DNA of 59,217 bases from assembly GCA_030647125.1 (NCBI GenBank), contig JAUSKC010000011.1, forward strand, positions 1-59,217, read 5' to 3'. The stretch is from Nanobdellota archaeon. Lineage in GTDB: Archaea; Nanobdellota; Nanobdellia; Pacearchaeales; GW2011-AR1. The notes under the pieces were generated by a model. The model was not told where the DNA came from. It saw nothing but the letters and a program-made list of their open reading frames with translations, and ran no database searches. How positions within the stretch are numbered: position 1 is the stretch's first letter; each line of letters starts with the position of its first letter. Shown one piece after another: positions 1-7,677 of the stretch. Both the position numbers and the translations under genes were made by a program.

Positions 1-2
1 GC

Positions 3-1238
3 TCTGATTATATTTGGTTAAATAAAATGAATAATCCTAATTTTGATAACAATGGTGCGTATTATTCTACTCCAAAAAAAGATCAGGATTGGTTAACTGA
101 TAAGACCTATGTTAAAACAAGTGATGGGACTAATCCAACAGGAAAAATCTATAGTCCTACTTTAGGATACACTTTTGATTTAGCTGGGAATGATTATATT
201 AATTTTTACAAATGTAATTTATATGGTTCTGTAATTAGGAAGAATCGTGTAAAAGATTTTCCCAATGGGCCGATCCCTGATCATATAACAATAGATAGTT
301 GTGATATTAAGTATAGTTTGGATTATGGTTCGTTATTTGACTTGTACAAAGGCCATGATTACTGGACAATTAAAAACTCTGAACTTAGTTACGCAACAAA
401 TGCAATTTATACTAAAACTTTTGACGGTATTCCTGGTGCAAGATTTTTGAAAGTTGAAAATAATTATATTCACGACATTGGCGGTCCTAATTTTATTCAT
501 CAAGATGCTCATGCTGTTGGAATACAAGGTGGGGAAGGGCATATAATTCAAAATAACACTATTGAAAATACCGGCTCAGCTATAGAATTCTGGAGTTCTA
601 GTGATTCTATGTTTAATATGACCGTTCGTAATAATTTCATAAAAAATATCCGTGTAATGTCAACTACTGGAGGAAACGGAATTGTAATTTCTGGAGATAA
701 TAAATTTGCAACTTCAGGAAGAAGAACTGGTTTCAGGATTTATAATAATATTATAATAAATACTGGAATTGGAGCTACCGAAGCTGATTGGCAGGGCTTT
801 GGGATTTCTAGTAATAATGTAGATCGAGTTGAAATTTATAACAATGTTCTTTACAACAATTTAGGGGGAATTCGTTTGTCTCCAAATACAATTTTTGTTT
901 ATGGTTCCGTCTATAACAACATAATTGTAAATCCACAAAGTGAAATTTATGCAAAAATTAGTGGCAACAAATTCTTTTTGGACTGGGATAATAATTTGTA
1001 TTATCCTTTGAGCAGTTTGAAAGATACTGATAGTTATTCTTTGTTTGGGTTAAGAGAGACAAATTCTATTTTAGCCGATCCAATGTTTGTTTCTTTAAAT
1101 CCTTCTAACAAAACTGATTTCAAATTGAAAGAAAATAGCCCTGCAATTGATAAAGGAAAAGATGTTGGATTGTCAAAGGATTCTTTAGGAAATGATATTG
1201 ATGGAAATCCAGATATTGGAGCTTACGAGATTAAATAA
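3..1238 (+). CDS. Parallel beta-helix surface protein (5' end outside window)
   Basis: Probable secreted or cell-surface protein of the right-handed parallel beta-helix fold, a fold common in carbohydrate-binding and carbohydrate-cleaving proteins. The frame is open from base 3, before the first ATG at 27, and no signal peptide is visible, so the true start lies outside the window. Counting from that ATG, residues about 140-300 carry a ladder of coils with paired Asn (VENNYIHD, IQNNTIEN, VRNNFIKN, IYNNIIIN, IYNNVLYN, VYNNIIVN). The tail SPAIDKG...DIGAYE is typical of the family and recurs as SPCIDAG...DIGAFN in the gene at 8730-9671. The substrate cannot be told. Confidence 0.75.
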   Translation, partial: SDYIWLNKMNNPNFDNNGAYYSTPKKDQDWLTDKTYVKTSDGTNPTGKIYSPTLGYTFDLAGNDYINFYKCNLYGSVIRKNRVKDFPNGPIPDHITIDSCDIKYSLDYGSLFDLYKGHDYWTIKNSELSYATNAIYTKTFDGIPGARFLKVENNYIHDIGGPNFIHQDAHAVGIQGGEGHIIQNNTIENTGSAIEFWSSSDSMFNMTVRNNFIKNIRVMSTTGGNGIVISGDNKFATSGRRTGFRIYNNIIINTGIGATEADWQGFGISSNNVDRVEIYNNVLYNNLGGIRLSPNTIFVYGSVYNNIIVNPQSEIYAKISGNKFFLDWDNNLYYPLSSLKDTDSYSLFGLRETNSILADPMFVSLNPSNKTDFKLKENSPAIDKGKDVGLSKDSLGNDIDGNPDIGAYEIK

Positions 1239-1244
1239 CCCTAC

Positions 1245-1628
1245 TTAATCTAGTGAGTAATATCTCCGTTTTGGTATTCCATTAATATTTATAAATTCAG
1301 AATAAATTTTATTATCCATCCAGCCCAAGATTATTCCCATATTTTTTGTTGTTAGCCCAAAATTATCAGCCAATTCTTTTGTTGTTGTGCCAGGATTTTG
1401 CTGTAAATATTCTACTATTCTTTGTTTTCTTTCCATTCTTTTTTTATCCCTCTCAATTATATCACTTGTTACTCTTTTTTGAGATTTAATTTGTTGGTAT
1501 TGAGATGAATTTAATTGTGATCGGTTACTTGCTAAGACCAATCTTTCTAGCACTCTTATTTGCGCAGCTAAACTTTCATTTTCTCTTTGGTCTTCTCTTT
1601 CAAAAATTTCTAGAATTTCTTGATCCAT
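1245..1628 (-). CDS. Winged-helix DNA-binding protein, hypothetical
   Basis: Likely a small transcription regulator; the target is unknown. The N-terminal half is charged and probably coiled-coil. The C-terminal 60 residues look like a winged helix: RIVEYLQQNPGTTTKELADN forms the first helices, LTTKNMGIILGWM the recognition region, and a short wing ends in KRRYYSLD. A GTG at 1655 extends the frame by 9 residues. The TATA-like box at 1657-1664 lies about 32 nt from the ATG at 1628, which leaves a leader of only a few bases, so the ATG was chosen (127 aa). It converges on the beta-helix gene and diverges from the HTH gene at 1745. Confidence 0.6.
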   Translation of the reverse strand: MDQEILEIFEREDQRENESLAAQIRVLERLVLASNRSQLNSSQYQQIKSQKRVTSDIIERDKKRMERKQRIVEYLQQNPGTTTKELADNFGLTTKNMGIILGWMDNKIYSEFININGIPKRRYYSLD

Positions 1629-1656
1629 AGTAACTACTTTATCGTGGTTACTCACC

Positions 1657-1664
1657 TTATAAAC
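1657..1664 (-). promoter_or_regulatory. TATA box for the winged-helix gene
   Basis: TTTATAAG on the minus strand. The usual archaeal spacing of about 25 nt to the transcription start places that start near 1633, just ahead of the ATG at 1628 and downstream of the alternative GTG at 1655. Confidence 0.5.
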
Positions 1665-1715
1665 TTTTCTCCCACCCCATATTGTTGTAATCTAATAGTA
1701 GTTAATTTAATAAGA

Positions 1716-1723
1716 TTTATAAA
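1716..1723 (+). promoter_or_regulatory. TATA box for the gene at 1745
   Basis: TTTATAAA centred about 25 nt before the ATG at 1745, which implies a leaderless mRNA. The same geometry recurs at many starts in this window. Confidence 0.6.
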
Positions 1724-1744
1724 CACTGATTTTATGGGTTTTTG

Positions 1745-2713
1745 ATGGCAACAGCATTAGATTACCGATTAAGCAATGGCTTTGAAGAGCATGTAATAGA
1801 TTTGCATCCAGAATATGCTTTTCTTAAAGATGAAGAGTATACAAGAAGCAAATTCTCAAAAAGAGAAGATGCAGAGCAAATTGTAGCTAGCGTGCTGTAT
1901 GATTATCAATATTCAAAGGATTCTGTAAAAAGTATTGCTGAAAAATACAAAATAACAAAATATCAAATAGAAAAATTAACAAATATAGCAGAAAGAACAG
2001 GTGGATTAGATGAAAGATTTGTCAGAAGAAAGATTAGAAATTCTATTCTATCAAAATCAAGCGGTCATGATTTACATAATTTAGAAGATGTTTTGGAATT
2101 AAAAGAAGCGCACGGCTTTAATGATTCACAAATTGAATACTTAAGGGGCTACACTAAAACTAAAGAGCCAGTAAGAGCAAGATCTGAAAGAATTTCCAAA
2201 GTTAAGGGTTATAGAACTGAAGGTTATAATTTTGAAGATGATTTTAAAGTATTAAGAAATGAAATAGATATTGCATATGACACTATTCAAACAAATATGA
2301 ATGAAGATCTTGATAAAGTAGAAATTCCAGCTGATCCTCAACCTAATAAATTTTATGAAAAATATGTCAAGCCTATTGAAGAAAGGTTTACTTTGGAATG
2401 GCAGGCACAACTTGCTTCAATAGATGCTTTAAGAGATGCTAATGAAAATGACTATGCAGACAAGGGCTACATAATTGGAGAAGTTCCAAGATTTTTCAGT
2501 TTGCAAAATTTCAAGTGGATGGCTGAAGATGCTTGGAGATTTATAAAAAGCCCAAGACAATACTGGAATGAACAAATTCCTGAAGATCCATTGGACAAAA
2601 GCAGATATAAAATAAAATATGTGCCTGGCAAAGAACCTACATGGTTTAAAGTAAAAGAAACTTTTTCCGACTTAAAAGATATTTTGATGAAACCGCTTAC
2701 TATACACTTCTAA
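1745..2713 (+). CDS. HTH-containing protein of unknown function
   Basis: Not recognised as a named family. The ATG at 1745 is preferred to the TTG at 1742 because of the TATA spacing (322 aa). Residues about 60-90 (KSIAEKYKITKYQIEKLTNI) look like a helix-turn-helix. The middle is strongly helical and charged. The C-terminal third is rich in Trp, Pro and Tyr (FKWMAEDAWRFIKSPRQYW), which suggests a compact interaction region. There is no signal peptide or membrane segment. It stands alone with its own promoter. A DNA-binding or phage-like role is possible but unproven. Confidence 0.6.
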   Translation: MATALDYRLSNGFEEHVIDLHPEYAFLKDEEYTRSKFSKREDAEQIVASVLYDYQYSKDSVKSIAEKYKITKYQIEKLTNIAERTGGLDERFVRRKIRNSILSKSSGHDLHNLEDVLELKEAHGFNDSQIEYLRGYTKTKEPVRARSERISKVKGYRTEGYNFEDDFKVLRNEIDIAYDTIQTNMNEDLDKVEIPADPQPNKFYEKYVKPIEERFTLEWQAQLASIDALRDANENDYADKGYIIGEVPRFFSLQNFKWMAEDAWRFIKSPRQYWNEQIPEDPLDKSRYKIKYVPGKEPTWFKVKETFSDLKDILMKPLTIHF

Positions 2714-2726
2714 AAAACCTGAAAGA

Positions 2727-2870
2727 TTAAATTTTTATCCCGCTTTCTTTGAGATCTTTTGTATGCTGATCCAAATCACCTTCATTTAAACAATCCCAGC
2801 AAGTATGAATTCCGCTAGCATCTTTTACAATTCCTACCCCTTTGCATTTTGGACAATCCTTATTTGGCAT
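2727..2870 (-). CDS. 47-aa zinc-ribbon peptide
   Basis: A small protein with the four-cysteine pattern CPKC (C6, C9) and CWDC (C24, C27), typical of a zinc ribbon or rubredoxin-like knuckle, followed by an acidic helical tail. The frame runs from ATG at 2870 to TAA at 2727 and fills an otherwise empty gap. Two regularly spaced CxxC pairs in 47 residues are unlikely by chance. Its partner is unknown. Confidence 0.65.
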   Translation of the reverse strand: MPNKDCPKCKGVGIVKDASGIHTCWDCLNEGDLDQHTKDLKESGIKI

Positions 2871-2925
2871 TAATATATAGAATTTCAGTGTATTAAAGGT
2901 TTATTGCATAAAAAAGTGCATTTCA

Positions 2926-3315
2926 TTACTGCATGAACTCAATATAAACACTTCCTTCAAGCTGATTTACTGTTATTATCCTATTTGGATGCTCGTTTTT
3001 TTGGCTTCGAATTATTCCATTCTCACAAACTCCATTCTGATTCTTTATCAAGACCTTATCTTCTGGAGATTTAATTCTCGCTCCAACTTTTTGCGCCAAA
3101 AGAAGTTTTGTTTCGCCCGCTAGCCTCCATATCTTCCCAGCCGTTTCAACAATTCCTTCCATAACTCCATATTCTTGTCCCCAACTTATTCCAAAAAATA
3201 ATTCATACCACTTCGTATCAAATACGTAATTTCCATCTTTTCTATACCTTAAAGAATATTCTTTTATATCTTCATACCATTCGACAACTTTCATCTTAGA
3301 ATCGCCAATTTTCAT
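2926..3315 (-). CDS. Hypothetical soluble protein
   Basis: No family recognised. The protein has about 129 residues with mixed helices and strands, and the aromatic segment YELFFGISWGQEYG. There is no signal peptide. The ATG at 3315 overlaps the end of the cupredoxin gene upstream (stop at 3323-3325) closely enough for translational coupling. A further ATG at 3294 is also possible, and the longest frame, from 3336, would cut into the cupredoxin gene. It is probably cotranscribed with that gene. Confidence 0.55.
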   Translation of the reverse strand: MKIGDSKMKVVEWYEDIKEYSLRYRKDGNYVFDTKWYELFFGISWGQEYGVMEGIVETAGKIWRLAGETKLLLAQKVGARIKSPEDKVLIKNQNGVCENGIIRSQKNEHPNRIITVNQLEGSVYIEFMQ

Positions 3316-3322
3316 TTTAGAA

Positions 3323-3733
3323 TTATTGCACAACAATAGTCGCTTTCATACCCGGATGAGGAGTGCAATGATAAGCATAAGTTCCAGGCGTGTTAAAAGT
3401 ATGAGAATAACTTTGCCCGTTTGAAAGCATTTCTGAATCAAGTTCGCTTCCGGAATCAGAAGTTACTGTATGTTTTACACTATCATAATTAGTCCAAGTC
3501 ACGCTATCCCCAACATTAACTGTCAACGTTGATGGAGAAAAAGCGAAGCTTTTAATTTCTACAGCTTTGGAATTTTGCGACGGCGTATTGGAATTTCCTG
3601 ATGGTGTGTTTGAACCGCTTGAAGAAGGAGTATTTCCACTAGAACTATAACTTCCAGAATACAAATAAAATGCTCCAAACCCAACTATTACTATAGCAAG
3701 AATAACTAAAGATATTGCCAGCCCTTTTGCCAT
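3323..3733 (-). CDS. Membrane-anchored plastocyanin-like cupredoxin
   Basis: A small blue-copper electron carrier on the outer face of the membrane. Residues 5-26 form a membrane anchor, residues 28-55 a Ser/Gly/Asn/Pro linker, and residues 57-136 the cupredoxin domain. All four type 1 copper ligands are present: H88 (KHTV), C123, H126 and M129 (HCTPHPGM). The length is normal for an anchored plastocyanin/amicyanin-type domain. The neighbours are a hypothetical gene downstream and a divergent secreted metalloprotease. No terminal oxidase or reductase partner is in the window, so the redox partner is unknown. Confidence 0.9.
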   Translation of the reverse strand: MAKGLAISLVILAIVIVGFGAFYLYSGSYSSSGNTPSSSGSNTPSGNSNTPSQNSKAVEIKSFAFSPSTLTVNVGDSVTWTNYDSVKHTVTSDSGSELDSEMLSNGQSYSHTFNTPGTYAYHCTPHPGMKATIVVQ

Positions 3734-3806
3734 TATAATTATAAAACTACCTTGTTTAAAAATATTGTGCCTTAAGTTTTAAATACTATTTTTCCTTATT
3801 TTGTTA

Positions 3807-4724
3807 ATGGAGTGGATTAAATCTTTAAGCACTTTTTTTGTTTTGCTAGTTATAGGTTTATTAACATTTTATTTTTTCATTCCGACAAATTCTGTAAATT
3901 ATGTCTTGCAGGAATCGCAAGGTTCAAACTTCAGTTTATCCCAAACAACAAATGACAGCTTTCAATTTTATCAAAATATGAGATATTCTGATTACAAAAT
4001 TTCTTACAGGATTACTGGCTGTCCAATTGGGAAGAAAGATGAAATGAAAAGAGCGATTGCGTATATTGAAGATAAAACAATTCTGCAATTTTATGAAGTA
4101 GTTGACAGCGAAGAGATAAGTGTAACTTGCGACAATACTCTCAAGATTGAGGGTTCTGCGTTCATTGCTGGCGAAGGTGGAACAACAAATGTAACGAAAA
4201 CAAATAACTTTAATGTTATTGATAACGGGCAGGTATTGTTGTTAAGGGAAACACAATGCGCCGAGCCGATTGTTGCATCTCATGAGCTTATGCATTCTCT
4301 TGGTTTTCAGCACTCTACAAATCCAAGCAATTTAATGTATCCGACGGTAGATTGCAGGCAGACAATCGGCGACGATACTGTTAATTACATAAATAAATTA
4401 TATTCTTACCCGAGCTTTTCAGATTTAAGTTTTGAAAATGTTACAGCAACGATAAAAGGGAAATACCTTAATGGAAATTTTATAATAAGAAACAACGGTT
4501 TAATAAATTCCGAAAATGCGACGGTGATTGTGTATTCCGGAAACAGCATAGTAAAGAAAATATCATTGGGGAGTATTAACGTTGGATATGGAATAGAAAT
4601 AATGTTTGAAAATCAATGGTCTCCTCAAATTTCCAGCGACGAGAGTTTAAGATTTGTCATCGACGCAAGATTTAATGAATTGGATAAATCAAATAACGAA
4701 GTTGTTTTAAATGAAAAAAAGTAA
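3807..4724 (+). CDS. Matrixin-like zinc metalloprotease, membrane-anchored
   Basis: Probable extracellular protease. A hydrophobic segment at residues 6-25 serves as signal or anchor. The catalytic motif HELMHSLGFQH gives zinc ligands H159, H163 and H169 with general base E160. It is followed by NLMYP with the Met-turn M177, which is the metzincin/matrixin signature. The C-terminal ~100 residues (FIIRNNGLINSENATV and similar) look like a beta-sandwich of the CARDB kind. The frame also opens at a TTG (3801), but ATG 3807 is the natural start. The substrate is unknown. Confidence 0.8.
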   Translation: MEWIKSLSTFFVLLVIGLLTFYFFIPTNSVNYVLQESQGSNFSLSQTTNDSFQFYQNMRYSDYKISYRITGCPIGKKDEMKRAIAYIEDKTILQFYEVVDSEEISVTCDNTLKIEGSAFIAGEGGTTNVTKTNNFNVIDNGQVLLLRETQCAEPIVASHELMHSLGFQHSTNPSNLMYPTVDCRQTIGDDTVNYINKLYSYPSFSDLSFENVTATIKGKYLNGNFIIRNNGLINSENATVIVYSGNSIVKKISLGSINVGYGIEIMFENQWSPQISSDESLRFVIDARFNELDKSNNEVVLNEKK

Positions 4725-4736
4725 AAAAAGAAAAAG

Positions 4737-4817
4737 TTAGTCGAGATCAAGCTCGTCTAAGAATGAATCTTCCTCATCATCCTCGAATTCTGGAACTTCT
4801 TTCAATTCCTCGTTCAT
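4737..4817 (-). CDS. 26-aa acidic peptide
   Basis: A short frame, ATG at 4817 to TAA at 4737, encodes a very acidic peptide (EFEDDEED, then SFLDELDLD). The bases GGGTGAA directly precede the ATG. It lies in the gap between two plus-strand genes. Biased composition at this length can arise by chance, so the call rests on the clean frame and the purine-rich leader. It may act by binding a basic partner; that is inference. Confidence 0.4.
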   Translation of the reverse strand: MNEELKEVPEFEDDEEDSFLDELDLD

Positions 4818-4996
4818 TTCACCCTATAAAACTTCGTGAGAAGTTTTTGTTTTAACCTCATTTTTATTAACTTATGATATATAAGGTTTTTAAATACTTC
4901 TATAAAAAAGAGCAATCTTTATTCTGCAACTTATATTTTCATAAAAGAAAATATTTATAAATAGTTTTTTCCAATCAATTTGAAGAGTGATAAAAA

Positions 4997-5884
4997 ATGA
5001 ATAAAGGAATTTTAGTTTTTGTTTTTGTTTTCCTATTAATAGGTTTTGTTTCTGCAACAGATACTGCAATAAAAGTTAAGACCGTTCCAAATGATCAAGT
5101 TCAAGTAGTTGTGTATGATGCTCATTCATCTGACTTTCACTTGTATCAAAAATTCATTGAAACGTCAAATATTTACGGAGATGTCAATGTAACCTTTTCT
5201 TCAACTGTTGAGGACTTTAAAATAATGATTTATGTTAAAAGTTTTGGCAAGAGTATTGCAGATAGCCGTTCTAGTGATATATATTCTGCAGGAGAGTCTA
5301 TCTATATTGAGGTCTTCCCTGATGGCTTTACTCCAGTAGAAACACCAAACGAAACAACAACTGAAACAGTAGCTCAAACCCAAGAAACTAACAATTCTAT
5401 TTCAGAGAACGTAACAGATAATTCAACAGAAGTCAGCAGCACTCCTGTTACAGATTCTTCAGACAAGTCCTCATTCACAGGTCTAGCAACTCTTGGTTCA
5501 ACTCTTTTCTCAACACCTACTGTCTATTATTTCATAGGTGGAATCATAATAGTTTTAGTTGCAATATTCTTTGTAGTAAGAAAAAAAGGTGGAAACGATG
5601 AATATGGAGAGACAAGGCCTCCTAAAGAAATAATTGTAAGAAAGTTAAGTGAAGTTCAAGCAGAAAGAGCTCAAGTTCAATCAGTTCAAAAAAGTGAAGC
5701 CTTAAAACATGCTGAAGCACGATTGAACGAACTCCAAAACGAAGTTAATAAATTAAGAAGAGACGACCAATCATTAAAAGAGACAGAACAGAAAATACGA
5801 GAGAATCGTGAGTTAATAAGACGACTTAAAGGCAACGACGGCAACCAAGGCAATAACCCCGGCAATCCCAACATGCCAAGATAA
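4997..5884 (+). CDS. Secreted single-pass protein with cytoplasmic coiled coil
   Basis: No named family. Residues 1-20 form a signal peptide (MNKGILVFVFVFLLIGFVSA). An extracellular beta-rich domain follows to about 110, then a Thr/Asn/Glu-rich linker with many N-glycosylation sequons, a transmembrane helix near 175-197, and a cytoplasmic charged coiled coil (about 215-275) ending in a Gly/Asn/Pro tail. The topology suggests a surface protein anchored from inside the cell. A TATA box, TTTATAAA, lies near 4950, and the short leader carries GAAGAGTGAT. Confidence 0.7.
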   Translation: MNKGILVFVFVFLLIGFVSATDTAIKVKTVPNDQVQVVVYDAHSSDFHLYQKFIETSNIYGDVNVTFSSTVEDFKIMIYVKSFGKSIADSRSSDIYSAGESIYIEVFPDGFTPVETPNETTTETVAQTQETNNSISENVTDNSTEVSSTPVTDSSDKSSFTGLATLGSTLFSTPTVYYFIGGIIIVLVAIFFVVRKKGGNDEYGETRPPKEIIVRKLSEVQAERAQVQSVQKSEALKHAEARLNELQNEVNKLRRDDQSLKETEQKIRENRELIRRLKGNDGNQGNNPGNPNMPR

Positions 5885-5922
5885 TTATTTTCTATTATAT
5901 ATCTCTTAAACTGCACGTAATA

Positions 5923-5930
5923 TTTATAAA
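5923..5930 (+). promoter_or_regulatory. TATA box deciding the HicB-like start
   Basis: TTTATAAA centred 25 nt before the ATG at 5952. It is only a few bases from the alternative ATG at 5937, which therefore could not be in the transcript. Confidence 0.6.
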
Positions 5931-5951
5931 TTAAATATGTATAATATAAAT

Positions 5952-6200
5952 ATGGAAAAAATAGAGCTTGATATTGTAATATATCCAGAAAATCAAGGCA
6001 AAAAGAAGGTTTATAGCATAAGCTCTGTTCAATTCCCCAATGTAGTTACTCAAGGAGATAGTATTGAAGAAGCGAAAAAAATGCTAAGAGAAGCTATTCT
6101 TCTTTATTTGGAATCAGCACCTTGGGAAAATGAGAAGATTGTATCCATAAAAAATATGGAAAGATCTAATACTCCAATAATAAGTAAATTATTTCTTTAA
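5952..6200 (+). CDS. HicB-like antitoxin domain protein
   Basis: Resembles the HicB-like antitoxin fold, which neutralises HicA mRNA interferases. The pattern is VYSISSVQFPNVVTQGDSIE followed by EAKKMLREAILLYLE, matching the family's beta strands, the Val-Thr-Gln-Gly-Asp turn and the helix. It is 82 aa, with no C-terminal DNA-binding domain. It ends 4 bp inside the HicA-like gene on the opposite strand, so the usual hicA-hicB operon has become a tail-to-tail pair. The ATG at 5952 was chosen by TATA spacing. Confidence 0.7.
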   Translation: MEKIELDIVIYPENQGKKKVYSISSVQFPNVVTQGDSIEEAKKMLREAILLYLESAPWENEKIVSIKNMERSNTPIISKLFL

Positions 6201-6391
6201 TATCTAAGCAAATCATTTAATTCCTTTATTATTTCTTCTCTAATTCCTGCTTCGTGACATGCTCTTATTAGATTTTGCCTCACAATATTTGTTGGGGTTT
6301 TAACATTTACTAGGACGATTGGTCTTCTTAATGAAGGATTTTTATTTATGATTATATGATCTCCTCTTTTACAAATCCTTCCATGCTTCAT
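6197..6391 (-). CDS. HicA-like mRNA interferase toxin, short
   Basis: The 64 residues resemble the core of HicA: KHGRICKRGDHIIINKNP parallels the strand with the catalytic His (RGDH), RRPIVLV parallels the following strands, and RQNLIRACHEAGIREEII parallels the C-terminal helix (usually RSILRQAGIS). The first helix of HicA is missing from this start. No upstream ATG is available, although the frame stays open into the AbrB gene. It overlaps the AbrB gene by 23 nt, suggesting coupled translation. A HicB-like gene converges from the other side. Family assignment is by eye. Confidence 0.55.
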   Translation of the reverse strand: MKHGRICKRGDHIIINKNPSLRRPIVLVNVKTPTNIVRQNLIRACHEAGIREEIIKELNDLLRY

Positions 6392-6587
6392 CCTCTTCTT
6401 TGCTGAGCCAAGTTTCAGAAAAAGATTTTTCTGACAAAAGAGTCCATTCGGAGACAGATTTCTTTATAATTATTTCATCATCTTTTCTAATTACAATTAA
6501 TCTATCACCTTCTTTAATATCTTTTCTCATATCTAAAGGAATAACTACCTGTCCTCTTGAACTCATTTTTGTTGTATCAATTTGCAT
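6369..6587 (-). CDS. AbrB/MazE/SpoVT-family antitoxin
   Basis: A 72-aa swapped-hairpin DNA-binding protein. Residues 4-46 hold the AbrB motif (SRGQVVIPLDMRKDIKEGD, then LIVIRKDDEIIIKK). The C-terminal tail (WLSKEEDEAWKDL) is the type that binds a toxin. Such proteins usually autoregulate a toxin-antitoxin operon. Here the gene downstream, overlapping by 23 nt, is HicA-like rather than a PIN or RelE toxin. A TATA-like TTTAAATA about 26 nt upstream supports the ATG at 6587. Confidence 0.85.
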   Translation of the reverse strand: MQIDTTKMSSRGQVVIPLDMRKDIKEGDRLIVIRKDDEIIIKKSVSEWTLLSEKSFSETWLSKEEDEAWKDL

Positions 6588-6740
6588 AAATAAGATTAAC
6601 CTTATTTATATTTAAATTTTTTGTTCGAGATTTGTATAATAAAAAATCCCCTCTCACGAATTAGAACGTAATCTGATAGTTTCGAACAAACCATCCGTTT
6701 TTATGGTCTTAAACATATATAATCTACACAAATCAATCTT

Positions 6741-7277
6741 TTAATCTTTTCTACTTCTTTTATTCTCAATTATTATCTTTGAATCCATATTCATTTTCTC
6801 AAAATAATCTGCAAGATAATCAATCAAATTATCATAGATCTCAATTATTGATTCAGGTGGATATTCAACAGAGCTTCTTATGCCCTTTTTCTCAGGAAAA
6901 GAAACAAAGTTGATCTCTTCATCACTCCAGGCCTCTAAAGTAGTCCATGGGTCCAAAATAAAGCTCTGATGAGTCAAAGAATTTCTCCAAGGATATAATT
7001 GGGAGACTACTCTATCTTTATTATTAAGGGTTTTTGAGAGTAATAGATTAAATCTTTCTCCCGGGTCCCTTATATCTGAATGAATAACTTTCGCTAAACT
7101 TTCGATTCCTATAAATGAGATCTGAAAAATAAGTTTTCCATCAACGCTCTCTTTTGTTAATCTTTTTAATAGGTTAACTCTCCTCTTATGAAATATTATA
7201 AATTTCTTAATATCTATCTTAACTTCGATTTTCTCTTCTTCTAACGAGTTGCTAAACTCCCTCAAATTATCTACCAT
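6741..7277 (-). CDS. Candidate HEPN-type RNase protein
   Basis: No confident family. The 178 residues are predominantly helical. Residues 98-103 read RNSLTH, which fits the R-N-x3-H form of the HEPN ribonuclease motif, preceded by an aromatic helix (VVSQLYPW). HEPN proteins are often toxins or immunity effectors. The upstream gene (7271-7627) encodes a two-helix membrane protein and overlaps by 7 nt, so the two are probably translated together, as in membrane-tethered effector pairs. The HEPN assignment rests on a single motif. Confidence 0.5.
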   Translation of the reverse strand: MVDNLREFSNSLEEEKIEVKIDIKKFIIFHKRRVNLLKRLTKESVDGKLIFQISFIGIESLAKVIHSDIRDPGERFNLLLSKTLNNKDRVVSQLYPWRNSLTHQSFILDPWTTLEAWSDEEINFVSFPEKKGIRSSVEYPPESIIEIYDNLIDYLADYFEKMNMDSKIIIENKRSRKD

Positions 7278-7627
7278 CTTAAAATGATTTTATCTTTTTC
7301 CAATCTCTCCTTTAAACCCCTTGGACCTAATCTCAAATTCTTAAAGATTTTTCTCATTTCTTCCATACTCTGTTTAGAGTTTTGATTAATTTCATAGATT
7401 ATACCAAACATAAGAATAACTGACATAAAAAAGATAGAATACATTGCAAAAGGGTCTTCCTGATAAATATAAATTCCAGAAGAAACAAGAGCGTTACCAA
7501 CAATTCCCGCCATAACTCCCATATACAAGAAGAAGTAATCATTAAAACGTCTATCATTTCTTTCAAGTTTTCTCTTCAGAATATTTAATAGATTCTTATA
7601 TTCTTCAACTTCTTCTTTCTTTTTCAT
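7271..7627 (-). CDS. Two-helix membrane protein paired with HEPN candidate
   Basis: A protein of 118 residues with a charged N-terminal coiled segment (1-30), transmembrane helices at about 32-54 and 61-80, and a basic C-terminal cytoplasmic tail. No family recognised. The gene precedes and overlaps the HEPN candidate by 7 nt. The layout, a membrane protein followed by a putative RNase, is what one expects of a sensor or anchor with an effector, but that role is inference. Confidence 0.55.
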   Translation of the reverse strand: MKKKEEVEEYKNLLNILKRKLERNDRRFNDYFFLYMGVMAGIVGNALVSSGIYIYQEDPFAMYSIFFMSVILMFGIIYEINQNSKQSMEEMRKIFKNLRLGPRGLKERLEKDKIILRW

Positions 7628-7677
7628 CTTTCTAAATCCTATAGAATTTATGAATAATAATTTTATTTAAATATCGA

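Noticed and set aside
6644-6682. tRNA pseudogene on the minus strand
   Set aside because: Only 12 nt match the tRNA-Tyr 3' end exactly, and the T loop is degenerate; kept only as a possible attachment-site remnant, not as a tRNA feature.
6620-6690. Inverted repeat TTTGTTCGA / TCGAACAAA as an operator or terminator
   Set aside because: Arms are 53 bp apart in AT-rich sequence with no T-run or adjacent start; chance is likely.
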